From: Neocallimastix lanati (nom. inval.)
Taxonomy: Eukaryota; Neocallimastigomycota; Neocallimastigomycetes; Neocallimastigales; Neocallimastigaceae
Assembly: GCA_016946835.1 (NCBI GenBank)
Contig: JACVTC010000034.1
Span: 248,001 to 312,000 of the forward strand
Reading direction: 5' to 3'
Length of the DNA stretch: 64,000 bases
Positions within the stretch are counted from its first letter, which is position 1. Every line of letters begins with the position of its first letter. The notes beneath the pieces were generated by a model, which did no database searches, was not told the origin of the DNA, and saw nothing but the letters and a program-made list of their open reading frames with translations. This document shows, one piece after another, positions 1 to 10,451 of this stretch. A program made the translations under genes and the position numbers.

Positions 1-355
1 GGAGTGCATTTCGAAAATTTTTATTACATAAATTTGTATTTTGTTGTATGGCTTAAATAATTTTAATTTTAAGCCACTTAATTTTATTAAAAATTTAATG
101 AATAATAATTAATTAATTAAATAAATAAAATTACAATTCTCAAAAATTTTCAAACACGTAATCTTACGTGGGGCGTATATCTAATTGTATCATAAATTTA
201 TGGCTTTTTTCTACATTTTTTAAAAAGCCATATTTTCACAATATGGCGTGAATAATAAATGTGGTGATATTTTATGACGAAAATTTATAAGCCACCAAGA
301 ATTTGGCGAAATTTAACTGGACGAAATTCAACTTTTGGCGAAATACAACACTTCA
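1..355. mobile_element. MULE-type MITE, left end at or beyond the window edge
   Basis: The window opens with GGAGTGCATTTCG, and the block near 305-355 carries the inverted form of the same ATTTCG words (TTGGCGAAAT repeated). Inside lie smaller inverted words such as ATATGGC and GCCATAT. There is no reading frame of note. The subterminal ATTTCGCC repeats match the elements at 721-1113 and 52105. I infer a non-autonomous relative of the same MULE family. The left boundary cannot be fixed because the window starts here, and the right boundary is approximate because the end was copied in a tandem duplication. Confidence 0.5.
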
Positions 356-720
356 ATAAATAATAATTAGGTTAGGTATTTCTATTTAACATTGAAAAAT
401 AAAATAAAAAATAAATAAACATTTTATTTTTTAATGCTTAAAAAATAAAATAAAAATAAGAAATAAGAAAACTTTTTTTTTAAACATTGAAAAATAAAAT
501 AAAAATAAGAAATAAGAAAACTTTTTTTTTAAACATTGAAAAATAAAATAAAAATAAATTAACATTTTATTTTTTAATGCTTAAAAAAAAAAAAAAAAAA
601 AAAAAAATAAGAAATAAGAAGACGAAATTCAACTTTTGGCGAAATACAACACTTCAATAAATAATAATTAGGTTAGGTATTTCTATTTAACATTGAAAAA
701 TAAAATAAAAATAAATAAAC
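320..720. repeat. 301-bp tandem duplication, second copy split by a MITE
   Basis: The block beginning GACGAAATTCAACTTTTGG at 320 starts again at 621. The copies run in parallel through the TTAGGTTAGGTATTTC word to TAAATAAAC at 712-720. The second copy then resumes after the MITE, from 1114 onward. Each unit also contains smaller repeats of AAACATTGAAAAATAAAAT and poly-A/poly-T tracts. The duplication is therefore older than the MITE insertion. Confidence 0.8.
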
Positions 721-1113
721 GGGTGTGGGGCATTTCGCCAAATTGCATTTCGCCAGATTGCATTTCGCCAATTTTTTTGAAAGCATGTGGCGTATTAAAA
801 AAATGTGGCATTTCGCCAAATTGCAATTCGCCAAGTTGCATTTCGCCAAATTGAAAATTATTAAATATAAATAATAATCAATAAATAAAATTAAATATTA
901 TTAATATCACATAAAAACAATTTTAAAAAAAAATATATTTTGAATTAATATTTATTTATTTATTCATTTATTTATATCAATACTATACTTGTCGAAATGC
1001 AACCTGGCGAAAAGCAACTTGGGGAAATGCAACTTGGGGAAATGTAACATTTTAATACTAACTTGTCGAAATACAACCTGGCGAAATGCAATTTGGGGAA
1101 ATGCAACTCTCCC
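721..1113. mobile_element. MULE-type MITE, 393 bp, with 9-bp TSD
   Basis: The ends are inverted repeats: the left starts GGGTGTGGGGCATTTCGCC and the reverse complement of the right end starts GGGAGAGTTGCATTTC. Each terminus holds two to four reiterations of a 15-bp word TTGCATTTCGCCAAA. The perfect 9-bp direct repeat TAAATAAAC flanks it at 712-720 and 1114-1122. A 9-bp duplication is typical of Mutator-like elements. No coding sequence is present. The first 130 bp, including the GAAAGCATGTGGCGTATT word, match the start of the MULE at 52105, so that family probably mobilised it. Confidence 0.88.
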
Positions 1114-1122
1114 TAAATAAAC

Positions 1123-1477
1123 ATTTTATTTTTTAATGCTTAAAAAATAAAATAAAAATAAGAAATAAGAAAACTTTTTTTTTAAACATTGAAAAATAAA
1201 ATAAAAATAAATAAAAATTAAATTTTTAAGCATTAAAAAATAAAAAAAATAAAAAAAAAATAAAAAATAAAAAATAAAAAAAAAAATAAAAATAAAAATA
1301 AATAAATAAAATAGTAAATAAAGAAATAATAAATAATTAATAATTAAATAATTATTTAAATAATTATATAATTAATTAAAAAAAAGGTTTATTATTTTAA
1401 ATATTACAAAAAAAAAAGTTTCAAAGCATTTAAAAGTATATTTATTAAAATATTTTATTGAAAAATTTTAATTATTA
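1123..1477. other. A/T-rich spacer upstream of the MULE transposase
   Basis: This is the remainder of the duplicated block followed by AAATA/AATAA simple sequence and a poly-A tract. I see no gene, TIR or structured element. Confidence 0.6.
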
Positions 1478-2912
1478 ATGAAAGACAATATAGAAATTGA
1501 AATAAGTGAAAAAAATCGAAAAAATGAACAAATTATTATTAATAAAAAACACAAATTTAATTTTTCATTTCAAAGGAAAGATAAATCAAAAATTTATAGA
1601 TGCACTGAATATAAGACATTAAATAAATGTAAATCTTTAATTATTTTAAATGATAAAAAGGAGGTTTTAAAATATGAAAGTTTACATAACCATCTCGAAA
1701 AAGAAATTGATGTGTCTATATCAGTAGCAAAGCATAAAATTAAGGAAGAAATTAAGAAAAAATCAATTCTTATGGATATAAAACCTAAACATATATTTAA
1801 TGCCGTTTCTCAAGAAATGGGACTTATATGTCCCGAATATAGTACAATTAGATCCCAAATAATAAGAAATATAAATAAACAATTTCCTCCAAACATAAAA
1901 AGTTTTGATGATATTCCCATTGAATCAGAATATTATAAAACGAAAAGAAATGAAAATTTTATGATATTTAAAAATACTGATCTAATAATCTTTCAATCAC
2001 CATTCCAAGCATATTTATTTTCGAATTATCATAAAAATATATTTGCGGACGGTACATTTTATGCAGCACCGAAATTTAGTTATCAGTTATTTATAACAAG
2101 AACTTATGTTGGCGAATTTAATATGTTTTACACTACTTCCATTTCTATATTAAAAAATAAAAAACAATCTACATATGAAACATTATTTAAAGAAATAAAA
2201 AAAAATGCAAATAAATTTAGGAGTAATACATTAATTACTACAATTAATTTTCATTGTGATTTTGAACAAGGTATATCTAATGCCGCAAAAAAAGTTTTTC
2301 CCAATATAAATATTAAATATTGTGTTTGGCATTACAAAAGATCATTAGAAAAACAAAAAAATATATTATGTTATCATGAAGTGAAGAATAATAATGATAT
2401 ATATATTTATTATAAAGCTATTTCGAACTTACCGTTTATAAACCCTAACTATATATTTGATTTTTATATTATAATAAAAAGAATTTGTCAAAAAAAAAGT
2501 ACAATAATTTTCTACAATTTTAAGAATATTTTAATAAAAATTATTTACTTAAGTATAATGTTAATAATTGGAATTATTATGAAAATATAGAGCATTTAAC
2601 AAACAATGCATCAGAATCTTATAATAGCTACTTAAATAATATATTTCCAAATAAACCTTTATTTTATAAATTAATATATATATTAAAAGAAGAAGAAAAC
2701 TTATCTTATAATGATTATCAAAGGAGAACTAAAGGAACTTGGAAAAAAAAGCAAAAAATATTTAGTGCAACTGATGAAATTAAAATTTTAATTGAAAATT
2801 ACAAAAGTAAGGAAATAAATTTATTTTATAATGGATGCAACAGAAATGAATTAATTAAATTATGGAAAGAATGTTTAATTGATTTAAACGATATAAATAT
2901 TAATTTAAAATA
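1478..2912 (+). pseudogene. MULE transposase with FLYWCH-like zinc finger, frame-disrupted
   Basis: The intact part is 370 residues. Residues about 20-75 resemble a FLYWCH finger (YRCTEY, a second Cys in NKCKS, then HNH). A MULE DDE core follows: the first Asp in FADGTF (about D191), the second in HCDFEQG (about D261), then the CVWH motif typical of MULE transposases. The expected catalytic Glu lies downstream in NNASESYN (Glu codon near 2613), but in another frame. The frame is lost around 2480-2520, near a poly-A tract, and the downstream frame also contains a stop near 2521. The downstream frame then stays open to 2912. The copy at 52908-54113 supports this reading. Function if whole: nuclear cut-and-paste transposition. 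The ATG at 1478 is the first in a good context. Confidence 0.85.
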
Positions 2913-3145
2913 AATAATCTTAATTTAAAAAAATGCTAGAAAAATAAAAATTTATTTATTTTATATTTATATTTATAATCGTTTAAATAATAATTAAATA
3001 ATCTTAATTTAAAAAAATGCTAGAAAAATACAAATTTATTTACCTATTGTGTTTATTTAATAATCTTAATAGAAATTATGTTTTAGTTATTTTTATTAAG
3101 TAATTTATAACTAAAACCGATTTATTTGATACTAGTTAAAATTTT
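2913..3145. repeat. A/T-rich 3' flank with a short tandem duplication
   Basis: A word starting AATCTTAATTTAAAAAAATG occurs at about 2916 and again near 3000, so the sequence just after the MULE stop has been locally duplicated. No inverted repeat that could be the MULE right end was recognised. Confidence 0.5.
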
Positions 3146-3149
3146 ATTA

Positions 3150-3345
3150 CTATCAATATCAATATTATATAATTATAAATTTTATTAATATCAATATCAA
3201 TATTATATAATTATAAATTTTATTAATATCAATATCAATATTATATAATTATAAATTTTATTAATATCAATATCAATATTATATAATTATAAATTTTATT
3301 AATATCAATATCAATATTATATAATTATAAATTTTATTAATATCA
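3150..3345. repeat. 38-bp tandem repeat, about 5 copies
   Basis: The unit contains TTTTATTAATATCAATATC followed by AATATTATATAATTATAAA and repeats almost without variation five times. Near-identity of the units suggests recent expansion. There are no spacers, so it is not a CRISPR-like array. Confidence 0.85.
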
Positions 3346-3777
3346 ATATACTTTTCAAAATTAATTATGTTATTAAAAATATTAAATTCAAAAAAAGATT
3401 TTTATTATTTTATTAAAATTATAATTGTTATTATTATATTTTAATAATAATTGATTCATATTGATCAAACATTATAAATATTACTATGTAAATAATTAAT
3501 TATTTTAATAGGATCAATTATTCAACTCTTATTGTTTTAATTTTTAATTCTTATATCATTTAAATTAATATATATATATATATCGTTTATGAAAATATGA
3601 ATTATAAATAATTAAAATTATTTACTTTTCATTTAAATTTTTTTATTTACTATAATAAAATATAATAATTAAAAGACAAACGGTATTATAACTAAATTTT
3701 TTTTTTTAGAAAAATAAATGAAAAAAAATTAAAATATATAAGATTCCTATATATATAAAATAATTATTATATTTTTT
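3346..3777. other. A/T-rich, no gene seen
   Basis: Only short A/T words, a TATATATA run near 3570 and poly-T tracts are visible. I recognise no coding or structured feature. Confidence 0.5.
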
Positions 3778-3888
3778 TTATTTTATTTTATTTTATTTTA
3801 TTTTATTTTATTTTATTTTATTTTATTTTATTTTATTTTATTTTTTATTTTATTTTATTTTATTTTATTTTATTTTATTTTATTTTAT
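3778..3888. repeat. (TTTTA)n microsatellite
   Basis: About 20 consecutive TTTTA pentamers run here with a single longer T run breaking the phase. Confidence 0.95.
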
Positions 3889-3944
3889 TCAATCTGTATT
3901 TTCTGTTGATAATATAAACAAGGTATTAATTATTTGCAACTAAA

Positions 3945-4075
3945 ACGACAACTCATGGTTTACCTCTTGGTTTTACGTTCTCTTATATAGACAACTCATG
4001 ACTTAACCTCTATGGTTTTTACGTCCCTTTAAAGTATGACTACCCATTTGGATTTACGTCATTTACACTAAAATA
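3945..4075. repeat. three degenerate ~50-bp repeat units
   Basis: The word ACAACTCATG followed by CTCTTGG/CTCTATGG and TTTACGT recurs twice in full, with a third, weaker copy (CCCATTTGGATTTACGTC). No frame is open through it. It may be the end of an unrecognised element between the microsatellite and the gypsy fossil. The flanks 3889-3944 and 4076-4330 are A/T-rich and show nothing else. Confidence 0.45.
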
Positions 4076-4330
4076 TTAACTTGAATTCCTAATACATATT
4101 TCTAATTTTATATTATTATTCTTTAAGAGTAATTTAATTTTTCTTTTAAAATTTCAAATCCTTGTTTGCATTTTAAAATAGTATGCTTTTTTTTTTTTAT
4201 ATAAAACCTCTGTATTTATGTCCTCTTGTTACACTTTACTCTAGTATATTTAATTTTTATTTAGCTTGTTTATTTCTTTTTCTTCCCTCTTTAGACTCTA
4301 GATTACCTTTTTTTTTTTTTTTTTTTAAAG

Positions 4331-5150
4331 TTGATCAATTTAAATTAAATTGATCAATTTGGCCATTACTTTCAGGATGTTAAGTACTGATGTAATAAAC
4401 ATAAACATTATATAAATCTAAAAATCCTTTTGTGGCATTGGAAGTAAATTGCGGACCATTATCAGTGATTAAAATTTAAGGAATGCCATGTCGAGAAAAT
4501 ACATTAGTAAGAAACTTGATAACGTCTTTAGATTCAATTGTAGGAAATGGTTCGGCTTCCACCCATTTTGTAAAATAATTAACTAAAACAATTATGTATT
4601 TATTATTTGATTTAGTGATAGGTAAGGGACCTATAATGTCCAAACAAACTCGAGTAAAGGGTAAACCTGGTTTAGTAGCAAATGATTCAGTACCTCTATT
4701 AATTGGTTGTGGCCTGTTCATTTGACAATCATGGCAAGTTTTAACAAGTAATTCTACATCTTTGGACATGTTTTCCCAATAATATTTCCTTTTAAGTCTA
4801 TCGTATGTTTCATAATAGCCTTCATGTCCAACACTATGCGTAGCTAATAATAATTCTATTTTCTCCTCTTTGTCTTCGACAAATTTACGAATATTTTCAC
4901 CATCTTTAAAATATTTAATATTATCTATAATTACTTTCTTTTTCAAATATTCTTTAATAGCAATACTATTATTAAATTCTTCCACGTTAGTATTATTATC
5001 ATCATCGTTAGTTGTAACAAAAGTTATTTCATTTTCATTAAATTATTTTCAAGAGAATCTTTATTTAAAATATAATAATTTTCCTAATTATTATTATCTT
5101 TACTTTTGTTTAAATTAATATTATTTTTATTATAGTTGTAACGAAACTCA
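4331..5150 (-). pseudogene. Ty3/gypsy integrase fossil (fragment)
   Basis: Read on the minus strand, this gives a gypsy integrase. A HHCC finger (HSVGHEG then CHDCQ) comes first, then the catalytic-core start (CLDIIGPLP), the DNGPQF motif and the HPESNGQ motif. Upstream, toward 5140, is an Asn-rich stretch like the spacer before integrase in its relatives. It is a broken fragment with more than one break, without LTRs, protease or RT of its own. The closest relative here is the minus-strand element at 20174-24449. A perfect 13+1+13 palindrome built on TTGATCAATTTAA (4331-4357) lies at its truncated edge. It is abutted on the right by a solo LTR. Confidence 0.85.
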
Positions 5151-5154
5151 TAAC

Positions 5155-6074
5155 TGATAAATAACAAAATTATTAAATTAAAATAAATAATAAAAAACAA
5201 ATTCTTGTTAAAGTTTTCTAGCTTAACCCAAAAATTAATCCATTCTAAAAAAAAAATTAAATCCATATTTAAGAAAAATTAATTAAATAAAGATAATTAA
5301 AATAAAATAATAATAAATTAATTAATCATTAATAATTTTAATTAAAAACTAAAATAAATTAATAAATAATATTTTTCTAAAACAACAAATAAACAAAATA
5401 ATAAACATATTTAATAAATTATAAACAACAAATAAACAAACTTATAAACAACGCAAAATTAAAATTAAATAGTTAAATAATTTTTTAAGTTACTTTTATT
5501 TAAAATAATGATTATTTTATTTATTTTATAACTCAACTTTTATAAACAAATTGTAATTAAAATAACATTTTAAAACTTATCTTTATTAACATTTTAATTG
5601 TAAATATTGTTTAATTTAATAATAAATTATTCTTTACTTCTCTTTTATTAATTTTATTATTTTTAATGTAAATAGTTTAAAATCAAAGAAAAATATAAAA
5701 ACATGTAAATATTTCTTATAAATTATTCTTTATTATTAATTAGTTAATAAATTATTATAAATATTTTATTAGTGATTAATAATCAATTTTATTATTAAAA
5801 TTTAAAATAAATTAGTATAAATAATAAATATTTCATTTTATTATTTTATTAGTTTTAACAATTATTTTATTAATTTAAACAAAATTAATTATTAAATAAA
5901 TAAAGATTAATATTAAAATAAAAATAAATTTTTTTAATAAAACATTTTTGTGTTTAATAATAAAACATATTTATTTTTTTTAAATTTCTTAAATCAATTT
6001 TATTCAGTATTTATCCTTTTATTCACTTCTACAAAATTTAATTTTTGTAGATTAAGAATATTAGGTATAAATCA
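5155..6074 (+). mobile_element. solo LTR, family X (copy 1), TSD TAAC
   Basis: It begins TGATAAATAACAAAATTA, the same start as the LTR of the gypsy element at 7953, and ends GGTATAAATCA, so it has TG..CA ends. TAAC lies on both sides (5151-5154 and 6075-6078). Two further copies lie inverted at 56450-57422 and 59949-60918. The TATAAA with downstream GTAAATATTTC matches the LTR core promoter seen elsewhere and sets the orientation as plus. It is a solo LTR, a fossil left by LTR-LTR recombination. Confidence 0.85.
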
Positions 6075-6078
6075 TAAC

Positions 6079-7098
6079 TGGTAGACTCGGGGTTGACACT
6101 TAGATATTTAAAATCAAGCAGGGGGGACGGGTATTACCCTGCTTTGATTTTAAATAAAAAAAAAAATTATTTCTTTATTAAAAGTTATTTATTTTTTTTA
6201 TTAATATAAAATTTTATTATTTAAAGTACACATATTTAATTTTTAAGAAATTGTTACAATATTTATATTTTTTTATAAATTTAAAGTATAATTAATTGTT
6301 TATAATTTAAGTAATTTTATAGAATTATTGAATTAATTTTATATCAATAATTCATTTTTGTTTTAATTTTTATAAATATAATAATATAATATTCAAATAT
6401 AATTTAATTAAAAATAATTATAAAATAAATATATAGAAAATAGTTTTTACTATTTTCTTTGATATTTTTAAGTTAAATAAATTGTTTTTAAAGATTAATA
6501 TAATAAATTTAATAATCTTTAATTATTTTAAATAATACTTGTAATTATTTTCAAAATAAAATAAAATTTTTATAATATTTAATTAATAAATTTGATAATA
6601 TTTAAATAATAATTTTTATAATAAGTAATAATTTTTAATAATAATTTTTAATAATAAATTTAATTAATAATCTTAATAATTTTATAATAATATTTAATAG
6701 TTATAATAAATAAATTTTTATAATAATATTTAATAATTTTAATAATTTTATAATATTAATAATTTATAATAATTTTTAGAATAATATTTAATTAATAATT
6801 TTAATAATTTTATAATTTTTATAATAATATTTAATTAATAGTTTTAATAATTTAGTATCTTAAAAGTATAATTTTAATATTTACAATTGTATTTTAATAT
6901 ATACATATATTTAATAATATAACAATAAAGTAATTAATTAAAATTTATTTACATTATTTACATTATTTGCAAGTTAAAATTAATTTATATCAAAATAAAT
7001 TAAATTTACGAGGTTTAGGTTATGAAGAATATAGGAAAGTACAATTTAGTAAAGAATTATTAATAATAAAATAAAGGTTATTAATTCATTCTTTACCA
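6079..7098 (-). mobile_element. solo LTR, family Y (copy 1), TSD TAAC
   Basis: The plus-strand ends are TGGTAGACTC and CTTTACCA, giving TG..CA with TGGTA/TACCA inverted tips. TAAC flanks both sides (6075-6078 and 7099-7102). A second copy of about 1 kb is at 54882-55882 with a different flank (AAAA), which proves the boundaries. Read on the minus strand it starts TGGTAAAGAATG, like the LTRs at 57426 (plus) and 7103-7948 (minus), so minus is the likely sense. Confidence 0.82.
6112..6158 (-). other. GC-rich hairpin near the end of LTR Y
   Basis: AATCAAGCAGGG pairs with CCCTGCTTTGATT across a short G-rich loop containing GACGGGTATTA, and the stem extends outward through ATTTAAA. The same hairpin is kept in the second Y copy at about 54920-54958, with one stem base changed. 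In minus-strand sense it sits about 40 bp before the LTR end, where a 3'-end-forming or structural RNA signal could lie. The function is inference. Confidence 0.6.
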
Positions 7099-7102
7099 TA
7101 AC

Positions 7103-7405
7103 TGTTAAGGTTTTAGAGAATTAAATAAAAATAAAGTAAAGAAACACAAATTTTATTTTTTTTTTATTTATTATTTTTATTTATAAATTTATTTGATTTT
7201 ATTCGATGATATTTAAAAATTAGTAGCAAAATTTACAACTATTTATACTTTTTTCAAGGCATAAAAGTTGTTCTTGCCACTAAATTACATTTTATTTATT
7301 TTTTTTTTTTATAAAAACTATTAAATTTAAATTGATTTTTATAATTAATTATATAAAATTTAATTATAACAATATAAATAAAATACATTTATAATATTAA
7401 TAAAA

Positions 7406-7451
<46 letters not shown>

Positions 7452-7948
7452 TTATTTATTTAAAAATATCTAAAATATTACTAATAAGTATTTATTTAAT
7501 TGGCTATAATTTTTATTACAATCTGTTAAAATATTCAAATAAAAATAAAAATACTATTCTAATATAAAGGTTTTTAATAAAATAAAATATTTTTCAATAT
7601 AAAATAAAACATTTCGATATAAAATTTTATAATAAAAAGTTAAAATATAATATATAAATTTTTAATTATCAATATATAAAAATATTATTAATATAAATTT
7701 TCATTATTAATATAAAAAAAAATAAGATTTATTATTAATATTGCTAATATAAGTTTTAAATATATAAAAATATTACTATTAATATAAGATTTAATATAAA
7801 AATATAAAGTTTAATATAATTTTTGATTTAATTTTTGATCTTTGGATTTAAAAATTTATTAAAGTACAAAAATAATAATGTACACATAATGTATTAGAAA
7901 TAAATCGTAGATTTAATTAAGAATGCATTATTTAGTACATTCTTATCA
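7103..7948 (-). mobile_element. solo LTR, family Z, TSD TAAC
   Basis: The block starts TGTTAAGG and ends TTCTTATCA, and TAAC flanks it on both sides (7099-7102 and 7949-7952). On the minus strand it starts TGATAAGAATG. There it carries TATAAATA (7240-7247) followed by GTTGTAAATTTTG, the core promoter shared by other LTRs in the window. A poly-T run of more than 40 bases lies at about 7400-7450. Only this copy is present in the window, so the call rests on ends, flanks and promoter. Confidence 0.7.
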
Positions 7949-7952
7949 TAAC

Positions 7953-8701
7953 TGATAAATAACAAAATTAATAAATCTTGAAAATTTATTATACATAAAA
8001 TCAAAACTAACCTTAGCCAAGTTTAATAATAATTTAATAAAATAAAAAAAAAAATTAATTAATTAATTAATTAAAACAAATAAATTACACTTAAAAATTA
8101 CATTAATACTCAGATATGAAAGAAATATTATATATTTTTCAAAATAAAAATATTAAGATTAAATTTAAAATAAAATAATTAGTTTTAATAATTAGTTTTA
8201 TAATAATTTTTATAATTAATTTTATAATTAAATAATAATTTTATAATAACAAAATTTATTAATTTAAATAACAAAATATTTTTAATTATTTAAATAATAA
8301 ACAAATTTATTTATTTTATTATTAAATATTTATTTTATTATTAATTTTATTACTTTTATTTTATTTAATTATTCTTTTTATTTATAAATTATAAATAGTT
8401 TAATTTTAAAGAAAAATATAAATACTAGTAAATATTTCATGTAAATATTATTATTATTATTATTAATTAATTTTATAATTTTAATAATCACTTTAAATTT
8501 TGTAATGTTTAATAAATTTTAATAAAAGATTTATAAAATAAAATATTAGAAAACAAGTGTTCTAATAAACCAAATTTTTAGTGTTATTTTTAATAAAACA
8601 TTTTTAATTCATAAATAACTTATACAGTTATTATTAAAATAAATTGAAATTATCACTTTTTAATTCTATATTAAAATTAAGATAATTTCTAAAATTTATC
8701 A
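7953..8701 (+). repeat. 5' LTR of the gypsy element
   Basis: It has TG..CA ends and is 749 bp. TATAAATA at 8417-8424 followed by CTAGTAAATATTTC is the likely core promoter. It matches the 3' LTR almost base for base. Confidence 0.93.
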
Positions 8702-8702
8702 G

Positions 8703-8720
8703 TGGTCCTTCGAACCGGAG
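8703..8720 (+). promoter_or_regulatory. primer-binding site
   Basis: The 18 bases start TGGTCCTTCG one base after the LTR, and TGG is what a tRNA 3' CCA end would pair with. They stand out as GC-rich. I cannot name the primer tRNA from sequence alone. Confidence 0.65.
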
Positions 8721-9322
8721 AGGCAGCTAACTTATTATTAATAAGTATTATTTATTAACACTAGAGTATGAACTAGTATAAAAATTCATAATATTAAAAT
8801 AAAGGATAAATAATATTTATTATATAATACTATTTAAAAATAAAAACTAGAGTATGAACTAGTATAAAAATTCATAATTTAAAATTAAAAATAAAATATA
8901 TATATGTATATATATATAATAATATAATAATAAAATAATAAATAAAAATAAATAAATTAGTAAAAAAAAAAAAAAAAAAATAAGGGTTATATAGGTTTAT
9001 AGTTTGTTAACAACACACTATTGGAACTAGATTCTAGGTTGAGTTAACATACTATAAATTAGAATAGGTGAAAGAGAGTAGTAGATTTTTATTATAGAGA
9101 GTAGAGCACGTATAGAATAGAAAATTTATTAGGAGAATAGCATATTATTGTATCGATACTCTAATTTAGAGAAGGCAAAACTTTACAATAATAGTGTGAA
9201 AACTAATAAAGAGAGTATATATAATACGTGGAGGTCGAAAATATAATAAAAAGGCTACGAAAATTTTGTGCCACCTTATATATAACTCTGTTTCCTAAAT
9301 ATAATACTTTAAAGAAGATATA

Positions 9323-9358
<36 letters not shown>

Positions 9359-9557
9359 ACTTATTAAAGAAACGTATAATAAGTGAATGAATAAATAAAT
9401 TGAAATTGATATATAAAATTTTAATTAATTAAAAATTTGATTAAATAATTAAATTTAAATATATAAATATTTTGTTAGTGAATAAATTATTATATAAAAT
9501 AAAGTATATAAATTATATAAAGGAGAAAACAAAATTACTTCTAAATTCCAGAGTAAA
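8721..9557 (+). other. gypsy leader (5' UTR) with a 33-bp direct repeat
   Basis: There is no open frame. The word ACTAGAGTATGAACTAGTAT plus 13 more bases occurs at 8760-8792 and again at 8846-8878, and the unit contains its own small palindrome ACTAGT. The part from 8985 to 9300 is less A/T-rich than its surroundings and contains several AGAGAGTAG words, so it may be structured for packaging. Poly-A tracts lie near 8965 and 9330. Confidence 0.6.
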
Positions 9558-10451
9558 ATGTCCGATTTAAAATCAATTAATTTCAACAGAATTCCTATAT
9601 TAGGTCAACCGACTGTAGAATTTGATGATTGGAATTTCTCATATACTCGTTGGTGTAATTCCAATAAAATTGACGAAGAAGAAAAGATAGAATGTTTAAT
9701 TTCAATTACTACTGGTATTGCAAGAAAGATAGTAATAAATTCATTAAATAAAACTACCCCAGATAAATATGATACCATTATAAGTAAATTACAGGAACAT
9801 TACAAGGGTCCTCTTCCTAAAAATTCAAGGTTATTAGAACTTTCAACAGCTACAATTAAGAAAGGTGAAAGTGTTGCAGAATTCAACATAAGGTTTGAAA
9901 CACTTTTAAATAAAATTAGAATTGATTTAAATAAGGAAGTTATAATCTCTTATTATATTAATGCATTTCGGACTTTAACTAAAACCTATGAGGCTTTATT
10001 AGAAGCAGAACCGCAAAACTTAAAAGATGCAATGCAAATAACGTCTAAAAAGGAGAAGATATATAAATTAGTAGAATCAAATAGGTCTAAAGATAAAGGA
10101 GAACCAAACAAAAGAAAAATAAAATCTAACACTCAAAATAATTATGGAACATATTATACAAGTACTTATAATAAAAATAATTCATTTAATAATAAGAATA
10201 ATAATATAAATAATAGTCACAACAATAATTACCAAAAATATAATAATAATATAAAACCTACTCATAATTATATTAATCAAAATGTTGAAAATAGAAAAAT
10301 CACATTGAAACCTACACAACTCCAAGATGATGAATTGCAAGAAATAACTCAGAAACTTGCTGATTTAAAAATCAATGTATGTTTAAATTGTCAAAGAATA
10401 GGTCATGTTAAAGATGATTGCCCTGAATTAGAAGAAGAATGTTTAAATTAA
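9558..10451 (+). CDS. gag: Gag polyprotein of the gypsy element
   Basis: This 297-residue protein would form the cytoplasmic virus-like particle. A retrotransposon gag capsid-type region covers about residues 20-170. A long Asn-rich linker follows at about 195-250. A C-terminal zinc knuckle of the CX2CX4HX4C type (C275, C278, H283, C288) binds RNA. The end overlaps the start of the pol frame by 13 bases. The ATG at 9558 follows a purine-rich GGAGAAAAC leader segment and is the first in frame. The homologous gag at 24985-25950 aligns in all parts. Confidence 0.92.
   Translation: MSDLKSINFNRIPILGQPTVEFDDWNFSYTRWCNSNKIDEEEKIECLISITTGIARKIVINSLNKTTPDKYDTIISKLQEHYKGPLPKNSRLLELSTATIKKGESVAEFNIRFETLLNKIRIDLNKEVIISYYINAFRTLTKTYEALLEAEPQNLKDAMQITSKKEKIYKLVESNRSKDKGEPNKRKIKSNTQNNYGTYYTSTYNKNNSFNNKNNNINNSHNNNYQKYNNNIKPTHNYINQNVENRKITLKPTQLQDDELQEITQKLADLKINVCLNCQRIGHVKDDCPELEEECLN

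Noticed and set aside
6079-7098. Non-autonomous DNA transposon with 8-bp TSD CATAACTG
   Set aside because: The apparent 8 bp includes the LTR ends TG/CA. The second copy supports TG..CA termini with a 4-bp target copy.
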